A DNA stretch of 64,000 nt from an uncultured bacterium (GCA_902777605.1 CACYUI010000013.1:1-64000), one strand, 5' to 3'. Numbered from the stretch's first letter, positions 51,591 to 61,066 are shown. Notes: generated from the letters alone by a model not told the origin. Numbers and translations are program-made.

Positions 51591-52589
51591 TTACCCCTTC
51601 ATTCTTGACAGTGCAAAGTTTGTTTTATCCAATTCTTCTTTTTTAGAACCAAGCATAATTCGTTCTGCTTCTTCTAAAATGCTAACAACCTCATATCCGT
51701 TAGCACCATCGGAACGAGCTTTTTGACCTGTTGCAATACAGTTTACAAAGTGTTGACATGCAAGTTTAAGCGGCTCGATTTCCAAATAATCAAGAGCAAC
51801 ATTTTGTGTGTTTGCAGGAACAAAGTTGTCATAAATTTTTAATTTGTCTGTTGGAGCACAATCATCAAATATTGCAGTAGCTTTTGTTCCTCTGACGAGC
51901 AGGTTAACATGTTTTTGCGGGGTAATCCAACTGTCTGATATATGTGCAATAACACCGTCTTCAAACTCTATACCAAGATGTGTAATATCCATGATATTAT
52001 TCCTGTCACTTGATGCTCCGATTGCAGAGATGACTTTTATCGGTTTTTTTCCGGTTACATATGCAACCATTGCAACATCATGTGGTGCCAAGTCCCACAT
52101 TACACTTCTGTCATTCTTATGATAATTGACATTAAGTCTGTCACTTTGAGCATAAACAATATCTCCAAGCTGCCCTTCTTCAATAAGCATTTTTAATCTG
52201 TTAACTGCAGGATGGTATAAAAGCAGGTGATCAACCATTAAAACAAGATTTTTTGATTCAGCAAGCTCCATTAACTGTCTTGCTTCTTCGGCAACTGTAG
52301 AAATAGGCTTTTCTACATAAACATTTTTACCTGCTTCCAGCATAGTTTTAACAATTTTAAAGTGAGTATGACTGGGAGTGACAACAGCGACTCCTGTGAT
52401 TTCCGGATTGTTAATAATATCGTTAAAATCTTTTGTTGTTTTAACTCCGGGAAATTGCTCTCTTACAGTTTTTAGAGATTCTTCGTCTAAATCACACACA
52501 TATTCTAAAACATTTAAGTTATAGAAATTGCGGACAATATTTTTCCCCCACATTCCCATTCCTATAACTGCAATCTTTTGATTATCCAT
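51591..52589 (-). CDS. Gfo/Idh/MocA family oxidoreductase
   Basis: The 332-residue NAD(P)-dependent dehydrogenase has the Rossmann loop VIGMGMWGKNIVRNF, VVTPSHTHFKI and the catalytic YVEKPIS (EKP) motif near residue 97. It also has MVDHLLLYHPAVNRL, as in sugar-nucleotide 3-dehydrogenases of the WlbA group. The substrate is likely a UDP-sugar for surface glycans, but no glycan genes are adjacent. GGAAAGAG precedes the ATG. The gene appears monocistronic. Confidence 0.9.
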   Translation of the reverse strand: MDNQKIAVIGMGMWGKNIVRNFYNLNVLEYVCDLDEESLKTVREQFPGVKTTKDFNDIINNPEITGVAVVTPSHTHFKIVKTMLEAGKNVYVEKPISTVAEEARQLMELAESKNLVLMVDHLLLYHPAVNRLKMLIEEGQLGDIVYAQSDRLNVNYHKNDRSVMWDLAPHDVAMVAYVTGKKPIKVISAIGASSDRNNIMDITHLGIEFEDGVIAHISDSWITPQKHVNLLVRGTKATAIFDDCAPTDKLKIYDNFVPANTQNVALDYLEIEPLKLACQHFVNCIATGQKARSDGANGYEVVSILEEAERIMLGSKKEELDKTNFALSRMKG

Positions 52590-52688
52590 ACTATCTCTTT
52601 CCTTTATATAAAATTATTGTCGAAAACAGACCTCGACACTCCCCAAAAATATTATATTACAATAACTTCCTACAGTAAAGAAATTAAG

Positions 52689-53612
52689 TTATTTTAAATA
52701 TTTTGTTTCAATTAATTTTTTAAGCGCTTTAGCATTAACTGCATTTGGTTCAATTTCTATAATTTTGTTAAGATTTTGTATCGCTTCTTTGAATTGTCCC
52801 ATATTTTTTTGAATAGCTGCTATAGAGTAGTATGCATCCAAAAATTTTGGGTCAAGAGCAACCGATGTAACAAAGTCATCTAATGCTTTTTTAGGCTCTG
52901 TTTTAAATAGTAATTTACCTCTGTTATAATATGCATCAATCATATTTTTATTGATTTTAATCGATTGAGTATAAGCATCTATGGCTTTTTCATCTTGTCC
53001 AAGACATTGATAAGCGGCTCCTTTATAGAACCAAGCCAAATCAGATTCTTTATTGTATTTAAGAGCTTCATCAAGATTATTTATTCCTTCTGGAATATTG
53101 CCCATGTTTATTTCGGTAATCCCCATGCTTAAATAAAATTTCTCGCTAAAATTTTCATCATCTTTTAGACAAACTTCATTGAGTAATTTTGCTTTGTTAT
53201 CAATGGCAATCTTTAGCTTAGGGTTTAATAAAATTGCTTTATTATAATCTTTTAAAGCAGCTTCAAATTTTTGCATTTTATACTTGGTATATCCCCTGTT
53301 ATTGTATGCAAGTGCACACTTCTGATCCAGTTTAATGGCATTTGTGTAATCATCAATAGAGCCTTCATAATCCTGAAGCTCATTTTTTACAAGACCTCTG
53401 TTTATTAGAGCATCTAAATAATCTGATTTGATATCAAGAGCTTTTGAATAAAGTTCTAATTTCTTATTTAAATCAGATGAAATAAGAGCAAGATAAAAAT
53501 AATACTCTTCCTTTTTCCCTTGCCTTTTTATATCGTTTTCAATAATTTTTCTTGCTGATTCATAATCATTTGCATTAAGTGCATTATTTAATTTTTTTAA
53601 GATTTTTTCCAT
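52689..53612 (-). CDS. TPR repeat protein
   Basis: The 307-residue cytosolic protein consists almost wholly of tandem TPR units, about eight, such as YLDALINRGLVKNELQDYEG, ALAYNNRGYTKYKMQKFEAA and MIDAYYNRGKLLFKTEPKKA. It should act as a protein-protein scaffold. There is no signal peptide. TGCTAAAAT ends exactly 6 nt before ATG and no Shine-Dalgarno is present. It is divergent from the phosphoesterase gene across 114 bp, where both genes seem to have leaderless promoters. Confidence 0.9.
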   Translation of the reverse strand: MEKILKKLNNALNANDYESARKIIENDIKRQGKKEEYYFYLALISSDLNKKLELYSKALDIKSDYLDALINRGLVKNELQDYEGSIDDYTNAIKLDQKCALAYNNRGYTKYKMQKFEAALKDYNKAILLNPKLKIAIDNKAKLLNEVCLKDDENFSEKFYLSMGITEINMGNIPEGINNLDEALKYNKESDLAWFYKGAAYQCLGQDEKAIDAYTQSIKINKNMIDAYYNRGKLLFKTEPKKALDDFVTSVALDPKFLDAYYSIAAIQKNMGQFKEAIQNLNKIIEIEPNAVNAKALKKLIETKYLK

Positions 53613-53618
53613 ATATAA

Positions 53619-53627
53619 ATTTTAGCA
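53619..53627 (-). promoter_or_regulatory. Extended -10 for leaderless TPR gene
   Basis: TGCTAAAAT is read on the minus strand, then TTATAT and the ATG at 53612. Confidence 0.65.
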
Positions 53628-53714
53628 TATAAAGAATTTAAAAAAATAACTCAATTATCCCATCCGTTTTATGTATTTGCGCTAATTTAGATTGATTAAA
53701 ATTATAAAATGAAC

Positions 53715-53720
53715 TAAAAT
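53715..53720 (+). promoter_or_regulatory. -10 box for leaderless phosphoesterase gene
   Basis: TAAAAT is followed by TAGTCT and the ATG at 53727. No TGn extension and no Shine-Dalgarno are seen. Confidence 0.58.
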
Positions 53721-53726
53721 TAGTCT

Positions 53727-54707
53727 ATGACAAAATCTAAAAAAGAGAAAAAAGAATCATTGTTTGCAAAGTTTGTGAATTTAATTTTAACAGTAACAAT
53801 TGCGGTTTTGATAGGTTCACAGGTCTGTACTGCAGCGAATAATAATCTTAGAATAGCACAGATTAGTGATGCACATTTTTCATCTTTTGAAAAAAATACT
53901 TCATATAAATTTTTGGAAAAATCAGGTGATTTACTTGATGATGCAATTACACAAGTCAATACTTCTGGGGCATACGATTTTGTAATTTTTACGGGGGATT
54001 TAATTAACAAACCAAAAGTTTCCGAGTTGCAAAAATTTTTAAATCACACAGATAATCTTATTTATCCTTGGTATGCAATAGATGGTAATCATGATATAAG
54101 CATTGACGGAGAACTTAATAAAAATAAATTTAGAGAAATATTAGCTAATAATAATGATAGAATGAACCAGAGGAATATGTATTATGCATTTACTCCAAAA
54201 AAAGGTTATCGTGTAATATGCTTAGATTCAATAATTGATTATAAAATTACTACTAATGGTGAAATTCCAAATGATGAGTTTATTTGGCTAAAAGAAGAAC
54301 TTGATAAATATTCAAAAGATACAATTATTATATGTACACATGTTCCAATCTTAGAACCTTTTCCAAGTGCAAATCATAGGATGGAAAACGAATATGAATT
54401 AAAAAGGTTGTTAAAAACTCAAAAAACTCCTATAATAGTACTTCAAGGACATTATCATGGAGCAAGACTTATGCAGGATAAAAATGTTCTATATATATCT
54501 TGTCCATCTTTAGTAACATTTCCGAATGCATTTAGAGTAATAAACATAAACACGAATAAAGATAAAATTAAAGTAGATGTATTTTTGAAAGAAACCGGTT
54601 TGAAAGATATTCAGACACGCGCAAAAATCAGAGTTATGGGAACTCAGATGTTGTACGGAGAAGAGTCCGACAGAAATGGAAGTTTTGAACTAAGAAGGGA
54701 AGAATAA
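53727..54707 (+). CDS. Exported metallophosphoesterase (calcineurin-like)
   Basis: The 326-residue protein has an N-terminal hydrophobic segment (FVNLILTVTIAVLIGSQV) that directs export or anchoring. The full set of di-metal motifs follows: ISDAHFSS (D-x-H), FTGDLIN, DGNHDIS, ICTHVP and LQGHYHG. The substrate is unknown; relatives include phosphodiesterases and purple-phosphatase types. It overlaps the next gene by one base (TAATG), and the two probably act on related phosphoesters. Confidence 0.92.
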   Translation: MTKSKKEKKESLFAKFVNLILTVTIAVLIGSQVCTAANNNLRIAQISDAHFSSFEKNTSYKFLEKSGDLLDDAITQVNTSGAYDFVIFTGDLINKPKVSELQKFLNHTDNLIYPWYAIDGNHDISIDGELNKNKFREILANNNDRMNQRNMYYAFTPKKGYRVICLDSIIDYKITTNGEIPNDEFIWLKEELDKYSKDTIIICTHVPILEPFPSANHRMENEYELKRLLKTQKTPIIVLQGHYHGARLMQDKNVLYISCPSLVTFPNAFRVININTNKDKIKVDVFLKETGLKDIQTRAKIRVMGTQMLYGEESDRNGSFELRREE

Positions 54708-55639
54708 TGGATGAATTTAAGATAAAATTTCGAGGCGTAAGAGGAAGCTATCCTGTTGCAGAAAAAGAATTTTTAAAATACGGCGGTAATACTGCATGTA
54801 TTGAAGTGCGTGTAGGAGGTCATTTGATAATTCTTGATGCCGGAACAGGATTAATAAGTCTTGGTAATGAACTTATGCACAAATATATTCAATCCGGCAC
54901 GACAATAACTGATAGAACACCTGTTAGGTGCACAATATTACTAAGTCATATACACCTTGATCATATACAAGGTTTTCCATTCTTCCGTCCGGCCCACCTT
55001 TCATCTACAAGAATGAATATGTTGGGTGGAGTTAACTATAATGAGACACTGGAGCAAGAACTTGCAAAACTTTTATTTACAAAGTCATTTCCTCTTGATT
55101 TGGGCGATATAGCTTCCGATTTGAAAATTTGTGACTTGAATGAAACTAACTATATCATATTTAAAAAAGGCGAAGAAATGCCGAGTATAATTAGGGTTAA
55201 TGAACTCAAAGGAAATGAATATACCAAAGAAGATGTTGTAATTACTTGTTATAAATCATATGCTCATCCTCAAAATGGTGTTTTTGTATACAAAATTGCT
55301 TACAAAGGAAAAACACTTGTTTATGCAACAGATAAAGAAAGCTACCCGGGAGGCGATAAAAAGCTGGTAAAATTCGCAAAAGGTTGCGACTTAATTATTC
55401 ATGATGCTCAGTATTCCACAGAAGATTACTTAAGCATATATGTTCCAAAGCAAGGCTTTGGACATTCTACATTTGAAATGGCACTTGATTGTAAACAACA
55501 GGTTGGTGCTAAGAAAATTGTATTTTTCCATTACGATCCGGGATATAACGATGAAAAACTTGACTCTTTGGCAGAAGAGTATGCTTCAGAAGATGCAATA
55601 ATGGCATATGAAGGCCTAGAATTAGATTTGTTTGAATAA
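54707..55639 (+). CDS. MBL-fold metallo-hydrolase
   Basis: The 310-residue protein has the metallo-beta-lactamase motif SHIHLDHIQGFPFF, a FRGVRGSYPV start and TACIEVRVGG, with a later HDAQYSTEDY and FFHYDPGYND. This layout matches the group near class III cyclic-nucleotide phosphodiesterases and response-regulator-linked MBL proteins. It appears cytosolic. It is translationally coupled to the phosphoesterase gene and followed 17 nt later by a TPR gene. Confidence 0.9.
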   Translation: MDEFKIKFRGVRGSYPVAEKEFLKYGGNTACIEVRVGGHLIILDAGTGLISLGNELMHKYIQSGTTITDRTPVRCTILLSHIHLDHIQGFPFFRPAHLSSTRMNMLGGVNYNETLEQELAKLLFTKSFPLDLGDIASDLKICDLNETNYIIFKKGEEMPSIIRVNELKGNEYTKEDVVITCYKSYAHPQNGVFVYKIAYKGKTLVYATDKESYPGGDKKLVKFAKGCDLIIHDAQYSTEDYLSIYVPKQGFGHSTFEMALDCKQQVGAKKIVFFHYDPGYNDEKLDSLAEEYASEDAIMAYEGLELDLFE

Positions 55640-55656
55640 ATCGTTAAGTATATAAT

Positions 55657-56208
55657 ATGAAAAAATTATTATTAATATTTTTACTTCTAATAATGTTTTT
55701 ATGCTCAGCTTATAGAAAACCATACAAGTATACTATTGATGCTGAGAAGGATGCATTTTTTCATAATAATGTCGGTTTAAACTATCTCTCTGATCGAATT
55801 TATTATGCTGCTATACAGGAATTTAAAATAGCAATTCAATTGAGTCCTAATACTCAGGCAACTGCAATTTTTAAAAATAATTTGGGAGAAACCTATAATT
55901 ATATCGGGTATCCTGATATGGCAAGGGTTTGTTTTGAAGATGCTTTAAAACTATACGGTTTAAATTTGAAATATTATATGAATCTTGCAGATTGCTATGT
56001 AAATCTAAATATAGCAAATACTAAAATCTCCGAATATTCAGCTTCCAAAAGTATTTATGATAAAATTATGTTAGGAATTTTATATATAAAGACAGGCGAG
56101 AAACGAAAGGGAGTAATACTTCTTGATGAACTTTGTCAACTTGAGCCGGATTTGCTAATAACTCCTGCAATAAGGCAATATTTAAAAGAAGTAACAAAAG
56201 ATTTGTGA
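55657..56208 (+). CDS. Exported TPR-like protein
   Basis: The 183-residue protein has a hydrophobic N-terminus (MKKLLLIFLLLIMFLCSA) that reads as a signal peptide. The Cys at 16 lacks a proper lipobox, so a lipoprotein is doubtful. Two to three TPR-like helix pairs follow (HNNVGLNYLSDRIYYAAIQE, IFKNNLGETYNYIGYPDMAR). It is last in the operon with the phosphoesterase and MBL genes. No Shine-Dalgarno is visible. TATAAT directly abuts the ATG, which is too close for a leaderless promoter. Confidence 0.8.
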   Translation: MKKLLLIFLLLIMFLCSAYRKPYKYTIDAEKDAFFHNNVGLNYLSDRIYYAAIQEFKIAIQLSPNTQATAIFKNNLGETYNYIGYPDMARVCFEDALKLYGLNLKYYMNLADCYVNLNIANTKISEYSASKSIYDKIMLGILYIKTGEKRKGVILLDELCQLEPDLLITPAIRQYLKEVTKDL

Positions 56209-56209
56209 G

Positions 56210-56836
56210 TTATCTGAAAAATTTTGTCATAGTGTTAATGCAAGTTTGATTAAATTTTTCTGCAGTTTCTTGGAATGGAAATTTTGTGCTAAAGGCGTGC
56301 TGCAAAACATCAAAAGAAGCGTTGTCGTCTTTTGTAAACTTAGTCATTACTCTCATAAAACTTCGAATAACATTATTAATTCCGTTATCATTATGATTGA
56401 ATTTATCGTATATCATTCTTTTTGTTAAACTTGCTATTAATGTATAAGCTTTTAAATTTATTGCTTCAAGCTTTTTGTACTCATTAAGCGGCATTGCGGC
56501 AGGTCTGTTATCTCTAAGCCATCGAAGTTCATTTCCCCAAAATAGAACTTGATTATCTATAAACAAATTTGGCTTGTTACCATTTAAATGCGTGTATGTT
56601 ATGCACAATGAATCATTGTTAATTCTATCTTCTGATTGTCCAAGCAGTGTTTTTAATTTATTATATTCTGCTAAATCAGTTTGTTCTTCATCGTTTAACT
56701 GAGCTGCAATGAATGTAATCATGCCGTTTCTGGCACTGATTTCATCAGATATAATATTCTTATAACCATAAAAGTTTTGAGCTGTCGTTGCAATTCTCAT
56801 ATTATCCAAAAAACTTGTAAAAAAATTTTTTGCCAT
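56210..56836 (-). CDS. Hypothetical protein, 208 aa
   Basis: I do not recognise this soluble, mostly helical protein. It starts MAKNFFTSFLDNMRIATTAQ and ends with a helical FNQTCINTMTKFF stretch. Visible features are a Trp-rich middle (VLFWGNELRWLRDNRPAAM) and no signal peptide. It is divergent from the Memo-AMMECR1 gene across 28 bp and tail to tail with the TPR gene. No Shine-Dalgarno is clear. Confidence 0.7.
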   Translation of the reverse strand: MAKNFFTSFLDNMRIATTAQNFYGYKNIISDEISARNGMITFIAAQLNDEEQTDLAEYNKLKTLLGQSEDRINNDSLCITYTHLNGNKPNLFIDNQVLFWGNELRWLRDNRPAAMPLNEYKKLEAINLKAYTLIASLTKRMIYDKFNHNDNGINNVIRSFMRVMTKFTKDDNASFDVLQHAFSTKFPFQETAEKFNQTCINTMTKFFR

Positions 56837-56852
56837 GTTTATTTAGTTATTT

Positions 56853-56858
56853 TATAAT
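56853..56858 (+). promoter_or_regulatory. -10 box for leaderless Memo-AMMECR1 mRNA
   Basis: TATAAT is followed by AACAGT and the ATG at 56865. Confidence 0.65.
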
Positions 56859-56864
56859 AACAGT

Positions 56865-58271
56865 ATGAACAAAAAACCATCTTTTGCTGGGATGTTTTAT
56901 CCTGAAAAACCTGAAGAGTTAACGAACTTGATTAATTCATACAAAGAGGAGAGCTCATTTGATTATAAGTCAAAAGCAGTAATTGTTCCCCATGCCGGGT
57001 ATGTATATTCAGGCCATGCAGCTATGGCTGCGTTTCAGCATCTCGAAGCGAACGAAAATATCTTTATAATAGCTCCTTCTCATCATGAAAACTTTAGCAA
57101 CATTGCGCTTCCTGAGTACACATATTTTGATACTCCTTTAGGAAGCTTGGAAGTAAATAATAGACTTATAAAAGATATCGCAGAAAAATTCCCTTGTATA
57201 GTTGCAAATGAAATCTTTGATAATGAACATTCGATAGAAGTGCAATTGCCTTTTTTGCAAAACATTTTTCATCCTCAGAAACAGAGTGCAGCAGATTTTG
57301 TTAAAAATTTAAAAAAAATTGGCAGAAAAATTAGAATTGTTCCTGTTTTGGTTGGAAAATGTGACTATAGGCTTGTATCAGATTTAATAGAAGCTTATTG
57401 GGAAAATTCATCTTTTGTGATTTCTTCTGACTTAAGTCATTATTATACTCAAACGCAATGCAGACAAATTGATACATATACGGCAACTATTATTGAAACT
57501 GGTAAGTTAGAGTGTTTTGAACCTGAGCAGGCTTGCGGACTTATTGGTATAAAAGGGTTGGTTGATTTTGCTAACAGGCATGGATATACAATGATAAGGA
57601 CTGAAATGTACAATTCCGGCGATGTTAGTGGTGAAAAAGAAAGAGTCGTTGGATACGGTTCTTGGTTTGCATACGAAGGTGCAAAAAATGATTTTATAGA
57701 AAAATATTATTCAAAATACATATTAGAAGTTGCAAGAAGAAGTATAGTAGATGGAATTAATGGAGAGGAATTTGTTCCGAGAAGTATTCCTACTGTACTT
57801 ACTCAATATGGGGCATCATTTGTTACACTAAAAATTGATGGTCAGCTAAGGGGTTGTATTGGTTCAATTTTTCCAACAAAACCTCTTATATTGGATGTGA
57901 TAGATAATGCTAAAAACGCTGCATTTCAAGATCCAAGATTTAATCCGTTGGAAATAGAAGAATTAGGAAACATTGATATATCAGTTTCTGTTCTTTCTTC
58001 TATAGAAAAAATTGATTTTAAAGATGAAAGAGATTTACTTTCAAAAATTTATCCATACGGAATAATTATTGCAGAAAGAGAAAGACGCGCTGTATATTTA
58101 CCTGTTGTATGGGAGCAGCTTCCTGACAGAGAAATTTTCTTAAATTCTTTAAAAGAAAAAGCTGGATTACCTGCAAGGTATTTTTCAAGAACCTTTGAAG
58201 CGTACAAATTTACGGCATTACTCATTAATGATGATACAATAAATAACCAGCATTCAAATATTATTTCATGA
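56865..58271 (+). CDS. Memo-AMMECR1 fusion (AmmeMemoRadiSam proteins B and A)
   Basis: The 468-residue protein joins two domains. Residues 1-275 are a Memo-type domain related to metal dioxygenases: PSFAGMFYP, VPHAGYVYSGH (H43), APSHHENF (H73/H74), EHSIEVQLPFLQ and C226 (EQACGLIG) as probable metal ligands. Residues about 285-455 are AMMECR1, with its hallmark LRGCIG (330-335). Such genes usually occur with a radical SAM enzyme, but none is adjacent here. The biochemical role of this system is unsettled. A -10 box lies 6 nt before ATG, and there is no Shine-Dalgarno. Confidence 0.92.
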   Translation: MNKKPSFAGMFYPEKPEELTNLINSYKEESSFDYKSKAVIVPHAGYVYSGHAAMAAFQHLEANENIFIIAPSHHENFSNIALPEYTYFDTPLGSLEVNNRLIKDIAEKFPCIVANEIFDNEHSIEVQLPFLQNIFHPQKQSAADFVKNLKKIGRKIRIVPVLVGKCDYRLVSDLIEAYWENSSFVISSDLSHYYTQTQCRQIDTYTATIIETGKLECFEPEQACGLIGIKGLVDFANRHGYTMIRTEMYNSGDVSGEKERVVGYGSWFAYEGAKNDFIEKYYSKYILEVARRSIVDGINGEEFVPRSIPTVLTQYGASFVTLKIDGQLRGCIGSIFPTKPLILDVIDNAKNAAFQDPRFNPLEIEELGNIDISVSVLSSIEKIDFKDERDLLSKIYPYGIIIAERERRAVYLPVVWEQLPDREIFLNSLKEKAGLPARYFSRTFEAYKFTALLINDDTINNQHSNIIS

Positions 58272-58301
58272 TATAATGTTTTCAAGGGTTGGGAGTGTTG
58301 T

Positions 58302-60992
58302 ATGGCAGAAAAGAAAACTTTAATTTTAATTGACGGACATGCATTGGCTTTTAGACAATTCTTTGCGCTTGAAAGGACCGGCATGAAAAATTCAGAAAAT
58401 CAACCGACATGGGCTGTTTATGGATTTTTTAAAGCTATTTTTGATTTGCTTGCAAAAATTCATCCCGATTTTATAGCAGTAGCTTTTGATGTCGGCAGGC
58501 AAACCTTTAGAGTTGAAAAATATGAAGAGTATAAAGCACAAAGAGAGGCAATGCCTGACAGCTTAAGAAGTCAAATTGGAGTTATTTGCGAAGGACTTCA
58601 AGCTTTTGATATTCCTATTTATACAAAAGAAGGTTTTGAAGCCGATGATGTAATTGGTACAATTTCTCGAATTGCGTCTGAATCTGGGCATAATACATTG
58701 ATTTTAACTGGAGATCAAGACAGCTTTCAACTCATAGATAAGGAAGGTAGTGTAAAGGTTCTTATTCCAACAAAGGGTGAACTTTTAGAATATGATTGGA
58801 ATAAAGTTTATGAAAAACTTGGAGTTTATCCTAACCAAATAACAGATTACAAAGGACTAAGAGGTGATACTTCCGATAATATACCCGGAATTAAAGGAAT
58901 TGGTGAAAAAACTGCACAAAAGTTGTTGAATAGATATCCAACATTGGAAGCCGTTTTAGAGGATGCTGAAAATATCCCTGAAAAAGCCGTCAAACAAAAA
59001 GTTCTCGAGGGAAAAGAAATTGCGGTTTTATCGAAAGATTTGGCAACAATTATAAGAGATGTTGATGTAAACTTTGATATAAATACTGCCTGTGTAACAC
59101 TCCCGAGTTTAAATAAAGTTTCTGAGTTTTTGCGTAGAATGCAGTTTTATACTTTTATAAAAAATATTGATAAGATACTTTCATCATTTGATGCCGAATG
59201 TATTCCTGTAAATAAAAATCTTAGTCTATTTGCAGAACAAAAAAAACAAATTGCGGACACGCCTATTCAGCAAGGGCTTTTTTCTCAAGCAATTAAGGAA
59301 AATATTGATGATGGCGATTTTGAGTATACTATAGTTAATAATGATAATTTAGAAAAATTATTAAAAGAGCTTCTTGAATCAAAAAGGATTGGTATAAGAT
59401 TTTTAAAAAAAGATAGTGTAATAAAAGGTGCTTCTGTTTCTTTTGGAACTACTTACTATTTTGATGAAAATTTTATATCAAATCTAAAACCAATAATAGA
59501 AAATCCAAAGATAAATAAAATCGGATATGATACAAAATCAGATATTCATTTGTTATTAGAAAATGGTATTCACATGAAAGGTCTAGAGTATGATGTGCTT
59601 TTAGCAAGTTATGTAAAAGATCCTAATCGCAAGCACACAATAGATGCTCAGGGTTTGGATTTTTTAAATCACATCCTGACAAATACTTCTGATGAAGTAA
59701 AATATTTGTGCGATGAAGCGTATACAATATTTAAGTTATATGAATATTGGCAGAATAATTTAGATGAAGATGAACAGAAACTTGTCAAAGATATTGAAAT
59801 GCCGTTAACTGTTGTACTTGCAAAAATGGAGCATACAGGTGTTGCTATTGATGTTAACTATTTGAAAGAATTATCTTCATATATGACTGAAAAGCTTGCA
59901 GAACTTGAGGACTTAATTTATCAGTTAGCAGGAGAACCCTTTAATATCAATTCTCCAAAGCAAGTTGCAGAGATTCTTTTTGATAAACTTGAACTAAAAA
60001 CCAAAAAGAAAAAATCTCGTTCTACAAGTGCTGAAGTATTGGAAGAATTAGCTCAAGAGTACGAAATATGTGAATATATTTTAGAACATAGAAAGTTCTC
60101 AAAATTAAAATCGACTTATACAGATGCCCTTCCGGCTCTTATCAGCAAAAAGGACGGAAGAATACATACAACATACAATCAGGCGCTTACCGTGACAGGA
60201 AGGCTTTCTTCTTCAAATCCAAATTTGCAAAATATTCCTATAAGGACGGAAGAAGGAAACAAAATTCGCTCTGCTTTCTGTGCTATGGATAAAGAAAACA
60301 ATCTTATTTTGAGTGCTGATTATTCTCAGATAGAATTAAGATTGCTTGCTCATGTATCAGGTGATGAGCATTTGATTAATGCATTTACATCCGGTGAAGA
60401 TATTCATACTATGACTGCAGCTAAGGTGTTTGGTGTTGATGTAAAAGATGTAACGAAGGAAATGAGAAGACGAGCAAAAGCAGTTAACTTTGGCATTGTT
60501 TACGGTCAATCTAAATACGGTCTTGCTAAAAATCTTGGTATTACAAATAATGAGGCGCAAGAATTTATTGATAAATACTTTGAAACATATCCGCGAGTAA
60601 GAGAGTATATGCAAGGTGAAGTTGAATTTGTGAATACTCATGGCTATGTAGAAACTATATTTGGAAGGAAAAGGTATCTCGCAACAGAACTAATGAGTCC
60701 AAACTTCCAGATAAGAGAATTTGCTCAAAGAGCCGCAATAAATCAACCGCTTCAAGGAACGGCAGCTGATTTAATAAAGATGGCAATGATTGAAGTAGAA
60801 AAACAGATAGAGGCAAAAGGCTTAAAGGCAAAAATGATTATGCAGGTTCACGATGAACTGGTGTTTGAACTTCCAAAAGAAGAACTTGAAGAATTAAAAG
60901 AGCTTGTGCTAAATGCAATGGAATTAGGACAGCCGCTAAGAGTTCCTTTGGAAGTTGATATAAATTACGGATATTCATGGAAAGAGAATTAG
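58302..60992 (+). CDS. polA: DNA polymerase I
   Basis: The 896-residue repair polymerase has an N-terminal 5'-3' exonuclease domain (residues 1-290; AFDVGRQTFR, TGDQDSFQL, GVYPNQITDYKGLRGDTSDN) and a Klenow part. Polymerase motif A is DYSQIELRL near D673; the O-helix block includes RRAKAVNFGIVYGQ; motif C is HDELVF with D851. The 3'-5' exonuclease region (about 345-500) lacks the first D-x-E (IGIRFLKKDS instead), so proofreading is probably lost. GGGAG precedes the ATG, and TATAAT at 58271-58276 is a likely -10. Confidence 0.96.
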   Translation: MAEKKTLILIDGHALAFRQFFALERTGMKNSENQPTWAVYGFFKAIFDLLAKIHPDFIAVAFDVGRQTFRVEKYEEYKAQREAMPDSLRSQIGVICEGLQAFDIPIYTKEGFEADDVIGTISRIASESGHNTLILTGDQDSFQLIDKEGSVKVLIPTKGELLEYDWNKVYEKLGVYPNQITDYKGLRGDTSDNIPGIKGIGEKTAQKLLNRYPTLEAVLEDAENIPEKAVKQKVLEGKEIAVLSKDLATIIRDVDVNFDINTACVTLPSLNKVSEFLRRMQFYTFIKNIDKILSSFDAECIPVNKNLSLFAEQKKQIADTPIQQGLFSQAIKENIDDGDFEYTIVNNDNLEKLLKELLESKRIGIRFLKKDSVIKGASVSFGTTYYFDENFISNLKPIIENPKINKIGYDTKSDIHLLLENGIHMKGLEYDVLLASYVKDPNRKHTIDAQGLDFLNHILTNTSDEVKYLCDEAYTIFKLYEYWQNNLDEDEQKLVKDIEMPLTVVLAKMEHTGVAIDVNYLKELSSYMTEKLAELEDLIYQLAGEPFNINSPKQVAEILFDKLELKTKKKKSRSTSAEVLEELAQEYEICEYILEHRKFSKLKSTYTDALPALISKKDGRIHTTYNQALTVTGRLSSSNPNLQNIPIRTEEGNKIRSAFCAMDKENNLILSADYSQIELRLLAHVSGDEHLINAFTSGEDIHTMTAAKVFGVDVKDVTKEMRRRAKAVNFGIVYGQSKYGLAKNLGITNNEAQEFIDKYFETYPRVREYMQGEVEFVNTHGYVETIFGRKRYLATELMSPNFQIREFAQRAAINQPLQGTAADLIKMAMIEVEKQIEAKGLKAKMIMQVHDELVFELPKEELEELKELVLNAMELGQPLRVPLEVDINYGYSWKEN

Positions 60993-61066
60993 GTTATGGA
61001 ATAATTAGGGAAGATTTTTTATGTTTTCTATAATATAAAATATAATTATGATATTTTGGAGAAGAG

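Noticed and set aside
55645-55659. TATAAT before the gene at 55657 as another leaderless promoter
   Set aside because: The hexamer abuts the ATG with no gap, so transcription would start inside the gene; the gene is more likely read from the operon upstream.
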